Made by a program: the position numbers and the translations under genes. Shown here in pieces: positions 33,237-44,032 of a DNA stretch of 64,000 bases (its first letter is position 1; each line of letters begins with the position of its first letter). The stretch is from CAZBWS01 sp964495705 (GTDB taxonomy: Bacteria; Pseudomonadota; Gammaproteobacteria; HTCC5015), in contig CAZBWS010000001.1 in NCBI GenBank assembly GCA_964495705.1, positions 45,122 through 109,121 on the forward strand, in the 5' to 3' direction. The notes under the pieces were generated by a model. That model was not told the DNA's origin and searched no databases. It saw only the letters and a program-made list of their open reading frames with translations.

Positions 33237-35387
33237 TTAAAAGCCCAACTGCAGTTTTCCCATAACCTCTGATACTTGCAATGGCTTGCTATACAAATAA
33301 CCTTGAATGGAATCACAGCCAAAACCAGTAACCATTTGACGCTGCTCCTCAGTCTCCACGCCTTCGGCTATAACCGACAAGCTTAAGCTTTTTCCCAGTT
33401 CAATAATTGTTTTTAAAATGGCCGCATCTGCAGGATTAGTTACCGCATCCTGTACAAATGAACGATCTACTTTCAAGCCATTTAAAGCAAATCGACGCAA
33501 GTGATTCAATGATGAAAAGCCCATACCAAAATCGTCAATATGTGTATGTATTCCCATCTCTCTAAAGTCATTTAGACTTTGAATGACTGTGTCTTTACCT
33601 AATGAATTAATACTTTCCGTGACTTCTACCGCAAAATTCTTCGGAGGCAACCTGAACTCCTCCAGATAACTCGCTATACGCTTAACTAAATCGTGCTGCT
33701 GAAATTGGCGCAAAGATAAATTAGCACTAACGACGGTACTAGCATCCATACCCTGATCAAGCCATTGCTTAGCCTGCTGTATACATTGACGTAGCACCAG
33801 GTCGCCCAAGGGTAAAATCAGCCCCGTATCCTCTGCTAAATCCAGAAATTCAACAGGACTTAATAGCCCTCGACTCGGGTGCTGCCAACGCACCAAAGAC
33901 TCAAGCCCAGTTACTTTACCTGTGTGTATATTCACCTGAGGCTGATAGTGAAGAATGAATTGTTCTTCTTGAATCCCGCGACGCAATTCTTGCTCTAAAT
34001 CTAAGCGGCGCTCTACACTTTTATCCATAGAAGGGTTGAACAACTGGTAGTTCTGACGCCCTAACTCCTTAGCTCGATACATAGCTGTATCAGCACTTTT
34101 TAACAAACTATGCGCATCTTCTCCGTCAAGTGGATAAAAGCCAATACCCATGCTAACACCCGCATACAATTCATGACCATTGACAGTCAAAGGCAATTGC
34201 ATCTTATTTAATATTTTTTGTGCTACTACACAGGCATCTTGAGGCGATCTAACTTTAGGTAGCAACAAAGCAAACTCATCCCCAGCCAGACGTGCAAATA
34301 CATCACTATCACGAATACAACTTTGTATGTTTTTTGAAATACATTTTAAAACTGCATCTCCAACATCATGCCCCAAGCTATCGTTAATCGTCTTAAAATA
34401 ATCTAAATCTAAAAACAACACAGCAAACTGTAAGTTCATTGCTCGCGCATGACTTATCGCCCTGTCCAACTCTTTACTAAAAAAAGCACGATTTGGCAGG
34501 CAGGTCAGGCTATCGCAATAAGCCATTTCTCGCATTTTATCTGCCGCAAGTTTCTTTTCAGTAATATTTTCAGCAATTAATATATAGCTTTTAGAAACAT
34601 CAACAGCCCCAGAAACCTCCACTACACCCCAGTAAAGGTTCACCCAAACACTCTCTCCCCCTTTACGCTTCAGACTAGCTTCTACCGTTGTCAACGTACC
34701 ATCCAGCAATAAGGCAAATGGACTCAATTTTTCATCGACATTTTCAATGTCAGGTGTCAGCTCAATAACATCTGATAAAGCTTGAATAGGCTCACCAATC
34801 AACTCGTCATTAGCATAACCAACCAAAGCCTGAAAGCTATTATTACAAGCAATAAAGCATTGCTTATCATCAAGGTGAGCAATACCTACTGGAGCGTCTT
34901 GAAAAATAGTGCGGAAGCGCTCTTCATTTTCCTCAATCTTAAAAACACTTTCTCTACGCATACGTCGCTCTAGATAAAGCTGAATAGCGACCTTAGAGCG
35001 CGCAAACAACTCTATTTCATTAACGGGCTTAGAAATGTAATCCAATGCTCCCGACATAAAGCTTTTTTCTAGCGCTTCATTTTGTATATAACCACCACCA
35101 GTGACGGCAATAACAGGTATATCTCTAGTCGTTGGATTATTAGTTATATAAGAACACACTTCATAGCCACTCATACCGGGCATCATTAGGTCTAATAGTA
35201 CCAAACCAATATCATTACGCTCTTTAAGCACCTGTAGCGCATCTTCACCGCTTTCAACCAACACCACTTCTTGAAAGCCTTCACCAACTAATAAAGCTTC
35301 CATTAGATCAAGGTTATCGCGAATATCATCGACGACGAGAATGGGGACCTGATATTCACTTTCAGACATATACCGCTCTATTGTCAT
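33237..35387 (-). CDS. Response regulator with PAS, GGDEF and EAL domains
   Basis: A 716-residue cytoplasmic protein likely to make or break cyclic di-GMP under phosphorelay control. In order: a receiver domain (about 10-130, ILVVDDIRDN, phosphoacceptor in LVLLDLMMPGMSG, and the YISKPVN lysine), a PAS domain (about 150-280), a GGDEF domain (about 290-450, motif written AGDEF in RLAGDEFALLL), and an EAL domain (about 460-710, motif ESL in LESLVRWQHP, with NLSLRQF, EVTES and IDDFGMGFSSL). The EAL metal residues appear intact, and the GGDEF motif varies only at the first glycine. Its start overlaps the end of the histidine kinase gene by 4 bases (ATGA). Confidence 0.92.
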   Translation of the reverse strand: MTIERYMSESEYQVPILVVDDIRDNLDLMEALLVGEGFQEVVLVESGEDALQVLKERNDIGLVLLDLMMPGMSGYEVCSYITNNPTTRDIPVIAVTGGGYIQNEALEKSFMSGALDYISKPVNEIELFARSKVAIQLYLERRMRRESVFKIEENEERFRTIFQDAPVGIAHLDDKQCFIACNNSFQALVGYANDELIGEPIQALSDVIELTPDIENVDEKLSPFALLLDGTLTTVEASLKRKGGESVWVNLYWGVVEVSGAVDVSKSYILIAENITEKKLAADKMREMAYCDSLTCLPNRAFFSKELDRAISHARAMNLQFAVLFLDLDYFKTINDSLGHDVGDAVLKCISKNIQSCIRDSDVFARLAGDEFALLLPKVRSPQDACVVAQKILNKMQLPLTVNGHELYAGVSMGIGFYPLDGEDAHSLLKSADTAMYRAKELGRQNYQLFNPSMDKSVERRLDLEQELRRGIQEEQFILHYQPQVNIHTGKVTGLESLVRWQHPSRGLLSPVEFLDLAEDTGLILPLGDLVLRQCIQQAKQWLDQGMDASTVVSANLSLRQFQQHDLVKRIASYLEEFRLPPKNFAVEVTESINSLGKDTVIQSLNDFREMGIHTHIDDFGMGFSSLNHLRRFALNGLKVDRSFVQDAVTNPADAAILKTIIELGKSLSLSVIAEGVETEEQRQMVTGFGCDSIQGYLYSKPLQVSEVMGKLQLGF

Positions 35388-37813
35388 TCTTTTCCTACAG
35401 CCTCTTTCAACACTTCCAATAAACGACCTTCGGTCATTTGTCCGCCTTTTTCAACTATATCTACTACTCGCAACTCTAATTCTCTTCGCTCTACTGATGA
35501 TAACTGTTTTGCCGTCACTACTACCACAGGTAAGCTAAGCAAACGTTTATCAGTTCTTAATATGCGCAAAAACGTAAGTCCATCCATCTCTGGCATCATG
35601 AGATCTAAAAACACCATATCCGCATCAAAAGTCTCAAGCTTTTCCAATCCTACTCGGCCATTGCCAGCAAATTCCACCTGAGCAACACTCCCTTCTAAGG
35701 CATCTTTATAGAGCTCCCAAATTTCTTCATCATCATCAATTACGAGGATTTTTTTGTCTGTGCTGGCACCTATACTCCGTTGTAGAGTAGCCAACAAATC
35801 ACTTTGTACAACAGGTTTCGTCACAGCATCAACAGCACCTAAAACAGCCGCCTTACTTTTTTCCGCCACAATGCTTACAATCACAACGGGAATAGATGCT
35901 GTATCAACATCTGCTTTTAAAGCTTGCAATGTCGCCCAGCCATCTAAGCCAGGCATCATAATATCTAAAGTGATCAAGTCAGGCTTTTCCTGCTTAGCAA
36001 TTTTTAACGCCTCTTCACCACTAGAAGCAGGAATAATAATAGCCCCTTGCTCAATAATATAATTACTCAACAAATCTCTTGCATCAGCGTCGTCATCAAC
36101 CACCAAAATACGCTTCCCAGATAAACTGTCTTTTTCAATACGATTAATGCTTTCTAGGGTGATTGCAGCAGTTTTTTCCACGACCTCTTGAAGCGGCAAC
36201 TCTATATAAAATTTACTGCCGACATTTATCGTACTAACCAAACGGATTTTTCCCCCAAGCATCTCGGCAATAGAACGCGATATTGCCAAACCTAAGCCCG
36301 TACCACCATACTTTCGAGTAGTACCTGCATCAGCTTGTCTGAACGGCTCGAATACAGTTTGGATTTTATCTTCTAAAATACCTATACCGGTATCTTCTAC
36401 CACTATAAGCACTTTATTTTCCTGCTGAGAAAGCACGACTTTAACAGCCCCCTTCTCAGTGAATTTAATCGCGTTACCAATCAAGTTAATAAGTAGTTGT
36501 TTCAACTTATCACTATCCGTTTCAATACGCGGCATCTCTTTTGGAACATCAAATAATAGCTTTATTTTCTTGGCTTCAGCTTGAGACTGAAGCATTTCAC
36601 AAGTATCCAAAATCACATCTTGTAAACGAGTGGCACGTAGCTCGACATCCATTTTACCTGCTTCAATTTTAGACAAGTCTAAGATGTCATTAATCAAACC
36701 CAGCAAATGCTTGCCGTTGCGATTTATTTTTTCCAGGTAATTTAAATCTTGTTCAATAAGGTTGGCATTACGATTCTTAGACAATACGGAAGAGAAGCCA
36801 ATAATTGAATTCAACGGTGTACGCAGTTCGTGACTCATATTAGCAACAAACTCACTGCGCATGCGATCTGACTCTAGCAACTCTTGGTTAGCCTGCTCCA
36901 ACTTAAATGATTGCTTTTGAACGGTTTTATATGTCATGGCATTATTCAAGCTACCACCCATAGCATCTAAAATATTTTGCACGTGCATACGTTTCACAGA
37001 ATCGAAATCATCCATAAAACCTAGCAACATCACACCCAAAGGTTTGCCATGAAACGTTAAAGGTGCAGCAACTAATGAAAGCAAATCAACTTGTGTAAAA
37101 CCTAAATTTATTTTAGGTAAGACTGCACCGCTAATTTTTTCAACAACGATCCACTCTCCCCTACGAATGGCTTCAGCAGGCAATCCACTGGTATTAGTAT
37201 GCAATGAACCTAAAGCTTCACGATCAATGCCTCGTTCAGCAAGTAACTTTAAATCCCTATCATTCTCCACTAGATAGAATTGCCCCATAATAGATGAGGT
37301 AAGATCGAGAACATAAGCCAAGCCATTTTCAGCAATAGTGTTTATATCAACGGTATTAAGCTGTCCTAGAAAACCGCCAAAAGAAGCTTGCCTATCATAT
37401 TCAGAACTCAGCTGACTATGCTGTACTTCTAATGTCTGTCTATTATTTTCAAGCTCTGCTTGATTAGCTTCCAAAGCTTCCACAGAGCTCTGGATTTTAT
37501 CCACCATAGAATTGACTGCGCGAGACAGGCCTCCGACAGCATCTTGTCCCTCGTCTGCAGAGCGAACGAGGTAGTTCCCCCTGCCGACCAAATCTGCCAC
37601 TTCAGCCAGAGCAGCTAATCGATGATTTAAGCGTCGAATCAACAACAAGCCAACAATAAGCATCGATAGTACTGCCGCAACGGTAATACCTTCTATTACT
37701 TGACGCTTAACCTCAAACACATAAGGAACAACAAGAGTCAAAAGCAAAACCGTTAAAAAAAATAGCAGCACCCAGGTTAAACGCCGCATCCTGAAAGATG
37801 AGTTACTTTTCAT
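35384..37813 (-). CDS. Hybrid sensor histidine kinase with GAF and two receiver domains
   Basis: An 809-residue inner-membrane kinase. Two membrane helices lie at about 9-30 and 38-60 with almost no periplasmic loop, so sensing is probably cytoplasmic or within the membrane. A HAMP-like segment and a coiled coil (about 62-135) follow. A GAF domain (about 150-300), HisKA with the phosphohistidine in NMSHELRTPLNSIIG (near 330), and HATPase with NLIGNAIKF and GGTGLGLAI come next. Two receiver domains end the protein (ILVVDDDADARD with LDIMMPGLDG, then ILVIDDDEEIWE with LDLMMPEMDG). It is 2 bases downstream of a CheY-like gene. Confidence 0.93.
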   Translation of the reverse strand: MKSNSSFRMRRLTWVLLFFLTVLLLTLVVPYVFEVKRQVIEGITVAAVLSMLIVGLLLIRRLNHRLAALAEVADLVGRGNYLVRSADEGQDAVGGLSRAVNSMVDKIQSSVEALEANQAELENNRQTLEVQHSQLSSEYDRQASFGGFLGQLNTVDINTIAENGLAYVLDLTSSIMGQFYLVENDRDLKLLAERGIDREALGSLHTNTSGLPAEAIRRGEWIVVEKISGAVLPKINLGFTQVDLLSLVAAPLTFHGKPLGVMLLGFMDDFDSVKRMHVQNILDAMGGSLNNAMTYKTVQKQSFKLEQANQELLESDRMRSEFVANMSHELRTPLNSIIGFSSVLSKNRNANLIEQDLNYLEKINRNGKHLLGLINDILDLSKIEAGKMDVELRATRLQDVILDTCEMLQSQAEAKKIKLLFDVPKEMPRIETDSDKLKQLLINLIGNAIKFTEKGAVKVVLSQQENKVLIVVEDTGIGILEDKIQTVFEPFRQADAGTTRKYGGTGLGLAISRSIAEMLGGKIRLVSTINVGSKFYIELPLQEVVEKTAAITLESINRIEKDSLSGKRILVVDDDADARDLLSNYIIEQGAIIIPASSGEEALKIAKQEKPDLITLDIMMPGLDGWATLQALKADVDTASIPVVIVSIVAEKSKAAVLGAVDAVTKPVVQSDLLATLQRSIGASTDKKILVIDDDEEIWELYKDALEGSVAQVEFAGNGRVGLEKLETFDADMVFLDLMMPEMDGLTFLRILRTDKRLLSLPVVVVTAKQLSSVERRELELRVVDIVEKGGQMTEGRLLEVLKEAVGKE

Positions 37814-37815
37814 AT

Positions 37816-38184
37816 TTATTTTTTAATTTGCTTAGCCAGTGTGTCTAACATAGCGACTTCATCAACAATTGGCTTGCTGATATAGGCATTAAAGCCTGCT
37901 GCTAAAAAACGTTCTTTATCGCCTTTCATTGCATGCGAGGTCAATGCAATAGCAGATATAGAGTGCAATTCGGGTATTTTTTTAACTTGGCGAAGTAATT
38001 CAACACCATCCATATCGGGTAGTGATATATCAAATACGAATAAATCTGGGGGAGGTGACGACTTCAAACGCTGAAGCGCGTCAATGCCGTTCTCAAGTGC
38101 TTCTACATCATAAGAGTCTGCCACAAAAGCTTCAAACAAATCTCTATTGTCAGGGTTATCTTCTACTAAGAATATTCGCTTCAC
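37816..38184 (-). CDS. Single-domain response regulator
   Basis: A 122-residue CheY-like receiver with no output domain. The acidic pocket is in IFLVEDNPDNRD, the phosphoacceptor aspartate in LFVFDISLPDMDG, the conserved Thr/Ser in ALTSHAMKG and the lysine in AYISKPI. It is the first gene of a three-gene unit with the hybrid kinase and the GGDEF-EAL protein and probably shuttles phosphate between their receivers. A 9-bp hairpin (38202-38223) precedes the gene. Confidence 0.92.
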   Translation of the reverse strand: MKRIFLVEDNPDNRDLFEAFVADSYDVEALENGIDALQRLKSSPPPDLFVFDISLPDMDGVELLRQVKKIPELHSISAIALTSHAMKGDKERFLAAGFNAYISKPIVDEVAMLDTLAKQIKK

Positions 38185-38201
38185 ACTGACTCCATAAACC
38201 A

Positions 38202-38223
38202 GCCGTTAACAAATGTTAACGGC
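38202..38223. repeat. Perfect 9-bp hairpin between the csp gene and the CheY-like gene
   Basis: GCCGTTAAC and GTTAACGGC enclose an AAAT loop. It follows the cold-shock gene by about 70 bases on the minus strand and has no T tract. A weak terminator or a processing site is possible. Confidence 0.55.
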
Positions 38224-38290
38224 AATAAGCCCAATACCCTTTAGTCTTTAACTCAATTATCGCTTACGCGTGCCCAATTAAGTCTTCGCC

Positions 38291-38503
38291 TTAGTTTTTC
38301 AACACATGGTGTGCCAACATACCCTTCGGCCCAGCTTCTAAATCGAATGAAACCGGCTGACCTTCGACTAGTGTTTTAAAGCCGTCACCCTCAATAGCTG
38401 AGTAATGTACAAAGACATCGCCCTCGCCCGATTGTGGAACAATAAAACCAAACCCCTTGGCATTATTAAACCACTTTACTGTTCCCGTTGTTGATACTGC
38501 CAT
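38291..38503 (-). CDS. Cold-shock domain protein (CspA family)
   Basis: A 70-residue single-stranded nucleic-acid-binding OB-fold protein. RNP1 is KGFGFI in [11 protein letters not shown] and RNP2 is VFVHYSAI. The opening [11 protein letters not shown] is diagnostic. It has a good ribosome binding site (GGAGAGG) about 6 bases before the ATG. The 187-base upstream region may act as a long leader, as in cspA. Which of the E. coli Csp paralogues it corresponds to cannot be told. Confidence 0.94.
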   Translation of the reverse strand: MAVSTTGTVKWFNNAKGFGFIVPQSGEGDVFVHYSAIEGDGFKTLVEGQPVSFDLEAGPKGMLAHHVLKN

Positions 38504-38691
38504 AGCCTCTCCTCTTTATAATCTGCAAGCTCTTAAGGCCTGCCTTTATTAATTCACACTTGCGTGCAACCATCTAGTTTAGATGACTATACCCCTGTAT
38601 TTTTAACGGCACAACAGTTTCGACAAAAAAATACAAGACAATAAGAAAAGTAATATATAACAACCACTTAACAGCCTTATATTTTTAGTAT

Positions 38692-39411
38692 TTATAACTT
38701 TAGCGCTTCTAAAGCCGCTTTTTTACTACGCCAATCAGGCATAGCTTGGTCCATCATCGTATAAAATTTGGGGCTGTGATTAAATTCACGCAAGTGACAA
38801 AGCTCATGCATAACAACATAGTCTAAACAATCTTCAGGGTATTTGATGAGCTCTAAATTCAGCGTAATCACCGCCTTAGTCGAGCAGCTCCCCCAACGAG
38901 ATTTCATCCAGCGCAAACGCAAAGATGGCTCTGTTAAATCAAACTGAGCTAACTGGCGCCAACAACACTCTAAACGCTGTTTGAATAGAATCTGTGCTTG
39001 CTGCTTATACCAACTCTTGAGAACCGAGGCACTTCTCTGCTCGTCACATACATCTAAGCTATACAAGTATAAGCAGTCATCTACCCAATCTACCCTTTGA
39101 GGTCGCCCCTGCCGCACACGGAGGGTATATACTTTACCGCAAAAATAGTGCTGCCCCCCATCAATAAATCGAGGTGCAGAATTAATACTTTCACTAGGGA
39201 GTTGTTCAAGCTGCTTTAGTACCCACGGTGCACTTTTATTTAAATACTGTTCTATCACACAAAGCTGTACTTTGCGTGGCACCCGCAACTGCACTCTGCG
39301 ATCAGGGTAAATATAAACCCCTAAGGTTTTCCTACTAGTACGTTTCAACTCATATTGGATGAGCTGGCCGCTATAGTTATATTCAAATATATTCATAAAA
39401 AAGGGCCCCAT
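38692..39411 (-). CDS. YgjP-like zinc metallopeptidase domain protein
   Basis: A 239-residue protein of the YgjP/SprT-like (DUF45) family. The zinc motif is HELCHLREFNHS near residue 205 (HExxH with a later histidine). The upstream RLRWMKSRWGSCSTKAVITLNLELI block (in part) is the family hallmark, with the SRWGSC core. The N-terminal half is a beta-rich extension (LGVYIYPDRRVQLRVPRKV). It lies 32 bases after fadH and may be cotranscribed. The substrate is unknown. Confidence 0.85.
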   Translation of the reverse strand: MGPFFMNIFEYNYSGQLIQYELKRTSRKTLGVYIYPDRRVQLRVPRKVQLCVIEQYLNKSAPWVLKQLEQLPSESINSAPRFIDGGQHYFCGKVYTLRVRQGRPQRVDWVDDCLYLYSLDVCDEQRSASVLKSWYKQQAQILFKQRLECCWRQLAQFDLTEPSLRLRWMKSRWGSCSTKAVITLNLELIKYPEDCLDYVVMHELCHLREFNHSPKFYTMMDQAMPDWRSKKAALEALKL

Positions 39412-39443
39412 ATGGAGCCCATTAACTAGGTTAACAAAACACT

Positions 39444-41770
<2,327 letters not shown>

Positions 41771-42754
41771 TTGACCCAACGAACATTTAAACCAGCGTGG
41801 TGGATGCGCAACCCCCACTTACAAACCATCACGCCCAGCCGATTACGCAAACAAGCGCCCCTCGCTCTACAGCGTCAACGCCTACAGCTCAAGGATGGGG
41901 ACTTTCTTGACCTTGACATTATAGACAGGAACACAACAGATGACGCACCCGTATTACTATTATTTCATGGCTTAGAGGGCTCCGTTAAATCACAATACAT
42001 TCAAGCCATGCTACACCAAGCCAAGCAAGCTGGCTGGATAGCCATTGGCATGCACTTTCGCGGCTGCTCAGGAGAGCCCAACCAACTACCTCGAAGCTAC
42101 CATTCTGGGGAAACCGAGGATCTAGAGCATCTAATACAATACAGCTTAACCCACTACCCGGGGCGACCTATACTCGCCACAGGTTTTTCCTTAGGTGGCA
42201 GTGCACTGCTTAACCTTCTCGCACAAAGCCCCTATGCGGATAAGCTGCTAGCCGCCTGTGCAGTTTCAGTTCCCTTTGAGCTAGCAGAGAGTGCTAGCAA
42301 AATGAATCAAGGCTTCTCCAAAGTTTATCGCAACCACTTTCTGAGCAGCTTAAGGCAAAAGGTACGCAGTAAAAAACACCTGCTTTCAGCACATAACATT
42401 GACCTAGCCAAGGTGGAGCGAGAAAATGACTTCTGGGCATTTGACCACTTAATCACAGCACCACTACACGGCTTTAAAAGCGCAAAGGACTATTATCAGC
42501 GCTGTAGCACACGCTCTCAATTAAAGGCAATACAACAAGCCACATTAATCATCCACTCCCTGGACGACCCCTTTATGCACGCAGGCTGTGTCCCCACCCC
42601 TGCAGAAGTGTCAGCTTCGATTGAACTGGAAATCACCCAACACGGCGGCCACCTCGGCTTTGTTTCGGGCAACACACCCTTTCGCCCAGACTACAGCTGG
42701 CTGGAAAATCGTATCATGGATTTTTTCAAACGGGAAATAACAAAACTCACATAA
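41771..42754 (+). CDS. yheT: YheT-like alpha/beta hydrolase
   Basis: A 327-residue hydrolase of the AB-hydrolase 4 family. The N-terminal FKPAWWMRNPHLQTI is the family signature. LLLFHGLEGS forms the oxyanion region, the nucleophile is S140 in GFSLGG, the acid is in HSLDDPFM, and the histidine is in HGGHLGFV. The start is a TTG at 41771 that gives the conserved N-terminus with only five extra residues. The physiological substrate is not known. A perfect ATGCGGATAAGCT copy (42234) is read in frame as Y-A-D-K-L. A strong terminator follows. Confidence 0.9.
   Translation: MTQRTFKPAWWMRNPHLQTITPSRLRKQAPLALQRQRLQLKDGDFLDLDIIDRNTTDDAPVLLLFHGLEGSVKSQYIQAMLHQAKQAGWIAIGMHFRGCSGEPNQLPRSYHSGETEDLEHLIQYSLTHYPGRPILATGFSLGGSALLNLLAQSPYADKLLAACAVSVPFELAESASKMNQGFSKVYRNHFLSSLRQKVRSKKHLLSAHNIDLAKVERENDFWAFDHLITAPLHGFKSAKDYYQRCSTRSQLKAIQQATLIIHSLDDPFMHAGCVPTPAEVSASIELEITQHGGHLGFVSGNTPFRPDYSWLENRIMDFFKREITKLT
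42234..42246 (+). repeat. Perfect ATGCGGATAAGCT repeat in yheT
   Basis: Forward 13-base copy inside the coding region, shortly after the nucleophile elbow. Confidence 0.85.
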
Positions 42755-42780
42755 AAAAAGCGCCTTACGGCGCTTTTTTT
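42752..42780. terminator. Bidirectional terminator between yheT and the AraC-type gene
   Basis: AAGCGCC and GGCGCTT (42758-42775) close a TTAC loop, with A-rich DNA on the left and T7 on the right. It serves both convergent genes. Confidence 0.92.
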
Positions 42781-42799
42781 AACCAACCAGATACTCAGT

Positions 42800-43819
42800 T
42801 TATAACTGATTACGGTTTGCCTTGCGATAAACGCCAGGCGACATTCCCGACCAACGTTTAAAAGCATTATTGAATGTAGCAGGCTCCGAGAAACTTAAAT
42901 TAGCAGAAATTGTTGCCATATCTAAATCAGTTTCAATTAAATAACGCCGAGCATGCTTGTACAGAACCTGGTCGCGCAATGCCGCATAGGTAATCGCCTC
43001 TTCCTTTAAGCGGCGCTGCAATGTTCTAGGTGTGGTATTGAGCTTATCCGCCACCTTTTGCATAGATAATACGGAGTGACCAATATGCTCTTCTATACAA
43101 CGCACTACACGTGCAACTAAATTGTCTTCGGTCGGCAACTTAGACAGCTCAGACATCGCTTTTTGTGAAGACAGCTTTTTAAACTCAGGTGAAGAGCTGC
43201 TCAGTTCGTGATCTAACCACTCCGTGTTAAACACCAACTCACTGCGACGCGCACCAAAGTGTATATTATCACCAAAAATCGCTTTATAGTTCTCGATATA
43301 ACCAGGGTCATCGTGGGAGAAATTCATTTCTACAATCGTTGGGCCACGGCCAATCAACAACTGAGAGAGTGATACAAAAGCTGAAAAAAACATTTCAGCG
43401 TAATAGATTTTTTCTGCTAAAGGTTCATTTGGGTCGGGTTCGTATACGACAGAAGTGCGGGCACTACCTAAGTCTAATAATTTGAAGTTAGCATAGGGGT
43501 GAATAATGTCTTTAAATTGAGTGAAGTCATCAAAGGCTTCTCGGGCCGTCGCTGACGTAGCCACCATAGAGCCAACAGCCCCTAAAGAATCAAAGCGAAT
43601 ACTCTGCCCTAACTGTAGGAAGAAGCCATCTTTACTTTTAATCTCTCGATAGGCTTGCAGAATGCGATCAACATCTTCAACACTCAACATTACCTTAGCT
43701 CTGCTAATCTCCTTGATATCAAGCTCAGCTCTACTATACAGCGAGTCCAGGCTTACGCCATACTTTGCTGCTAATGCAATGAAACTTGGCACTAAGGCCA
43801 TTCCCGCAAAAGGCTTCAT
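42800..43819 (-). CDS. AraC-family transcriptional regulator
   Basis: A 339-residue regulator. Residues 1-200 match the arabinose-binding-like N-terminal domain of the OruR/ArgR-type AraC proteins (DSLGAVGSMVATSATAREAF, then FGARRSELVFN). The C-terminal 100 residues carry two helix-turn-helix units (LSMQKVADKLNTTPRTLQRRL and ATISANLSFSEPATFNNAFKRWSG in part). The effector and targets are unknown. It faces yheT and lies downstream of nothing cotranscribed. It may regulate a distant or neighbouring lipid-related gene, but this is inference. Confidence 0.9.
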   Translation of the reverse strand: MKPFAGMALVPSFIALAAKYGVSLDSLYSRAELDIKEISRAKVMLSVEDVDRILQAYREIKSKDGFFLQLGQSIRFDSLGAVGSMVATSATAREAFDDFTQFKDIIHPYANFKLLDLGSARTSVVYEPDPNEPLAEKIYYAEMFFSAFVSLSQLLIGRGPTIVEMNFSHDDPGYIENYKAIFGDNIHFGARRSELVFNTEWLDHELSSSSPEFKKLSSQKAMSELSKLPTEDNLVARVVRCIEEHIGHSVLSMQKVADKLNTTPRTLQRRLKEEAITYAALRDQVLYKHARRYLIETDLDMATISANLSFSEPATFNNAFKRWSGMSPGVYRKANRNQL

Positions 43820-43959
43820 ATCTCCCCTTAGGTGTCGAATACCTAGTAAACCCGAAGGCTTTGTTTTTATTAATCTTGTATACCCCTTAGTAGAAAGTTT
43901 TATGTCGCGAATTGCAAGAACTATTTACAATACGCGACAATGAATCTACTTTTAGCTGA

Positions 43960-43972
43960 ATGCGGATAAGCT
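43960..43972 (+). repeat. Perfect ATGCGGATAAGCT repeat beside the pnp terminator
   Basis: Intergenic 13-base copy 16 bases beyond the pnp terminator stem, in the region upstream of the AraC-type gene. Confidence 0.85.
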
Positions 43973-43981
43973 AGCAGGCAC

Positions 43982-44011
43982 AAAAAAGGGCAGCCGAAGC
44001 TACCCTTTTTT
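43982..44011 (-). terminator. Rho-independent terminator after pnp
   Basis: On the minus strand GGGTAGC and GCTGCCC (43988-44005) close a TTCG tetraloop with one mismatch, followed by T6. It ends the rimP-to-pnp operon. Confidence 0.88.
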
Positions 44012-44032
44012 AGAACTAGTGAAAGCTAAAAC

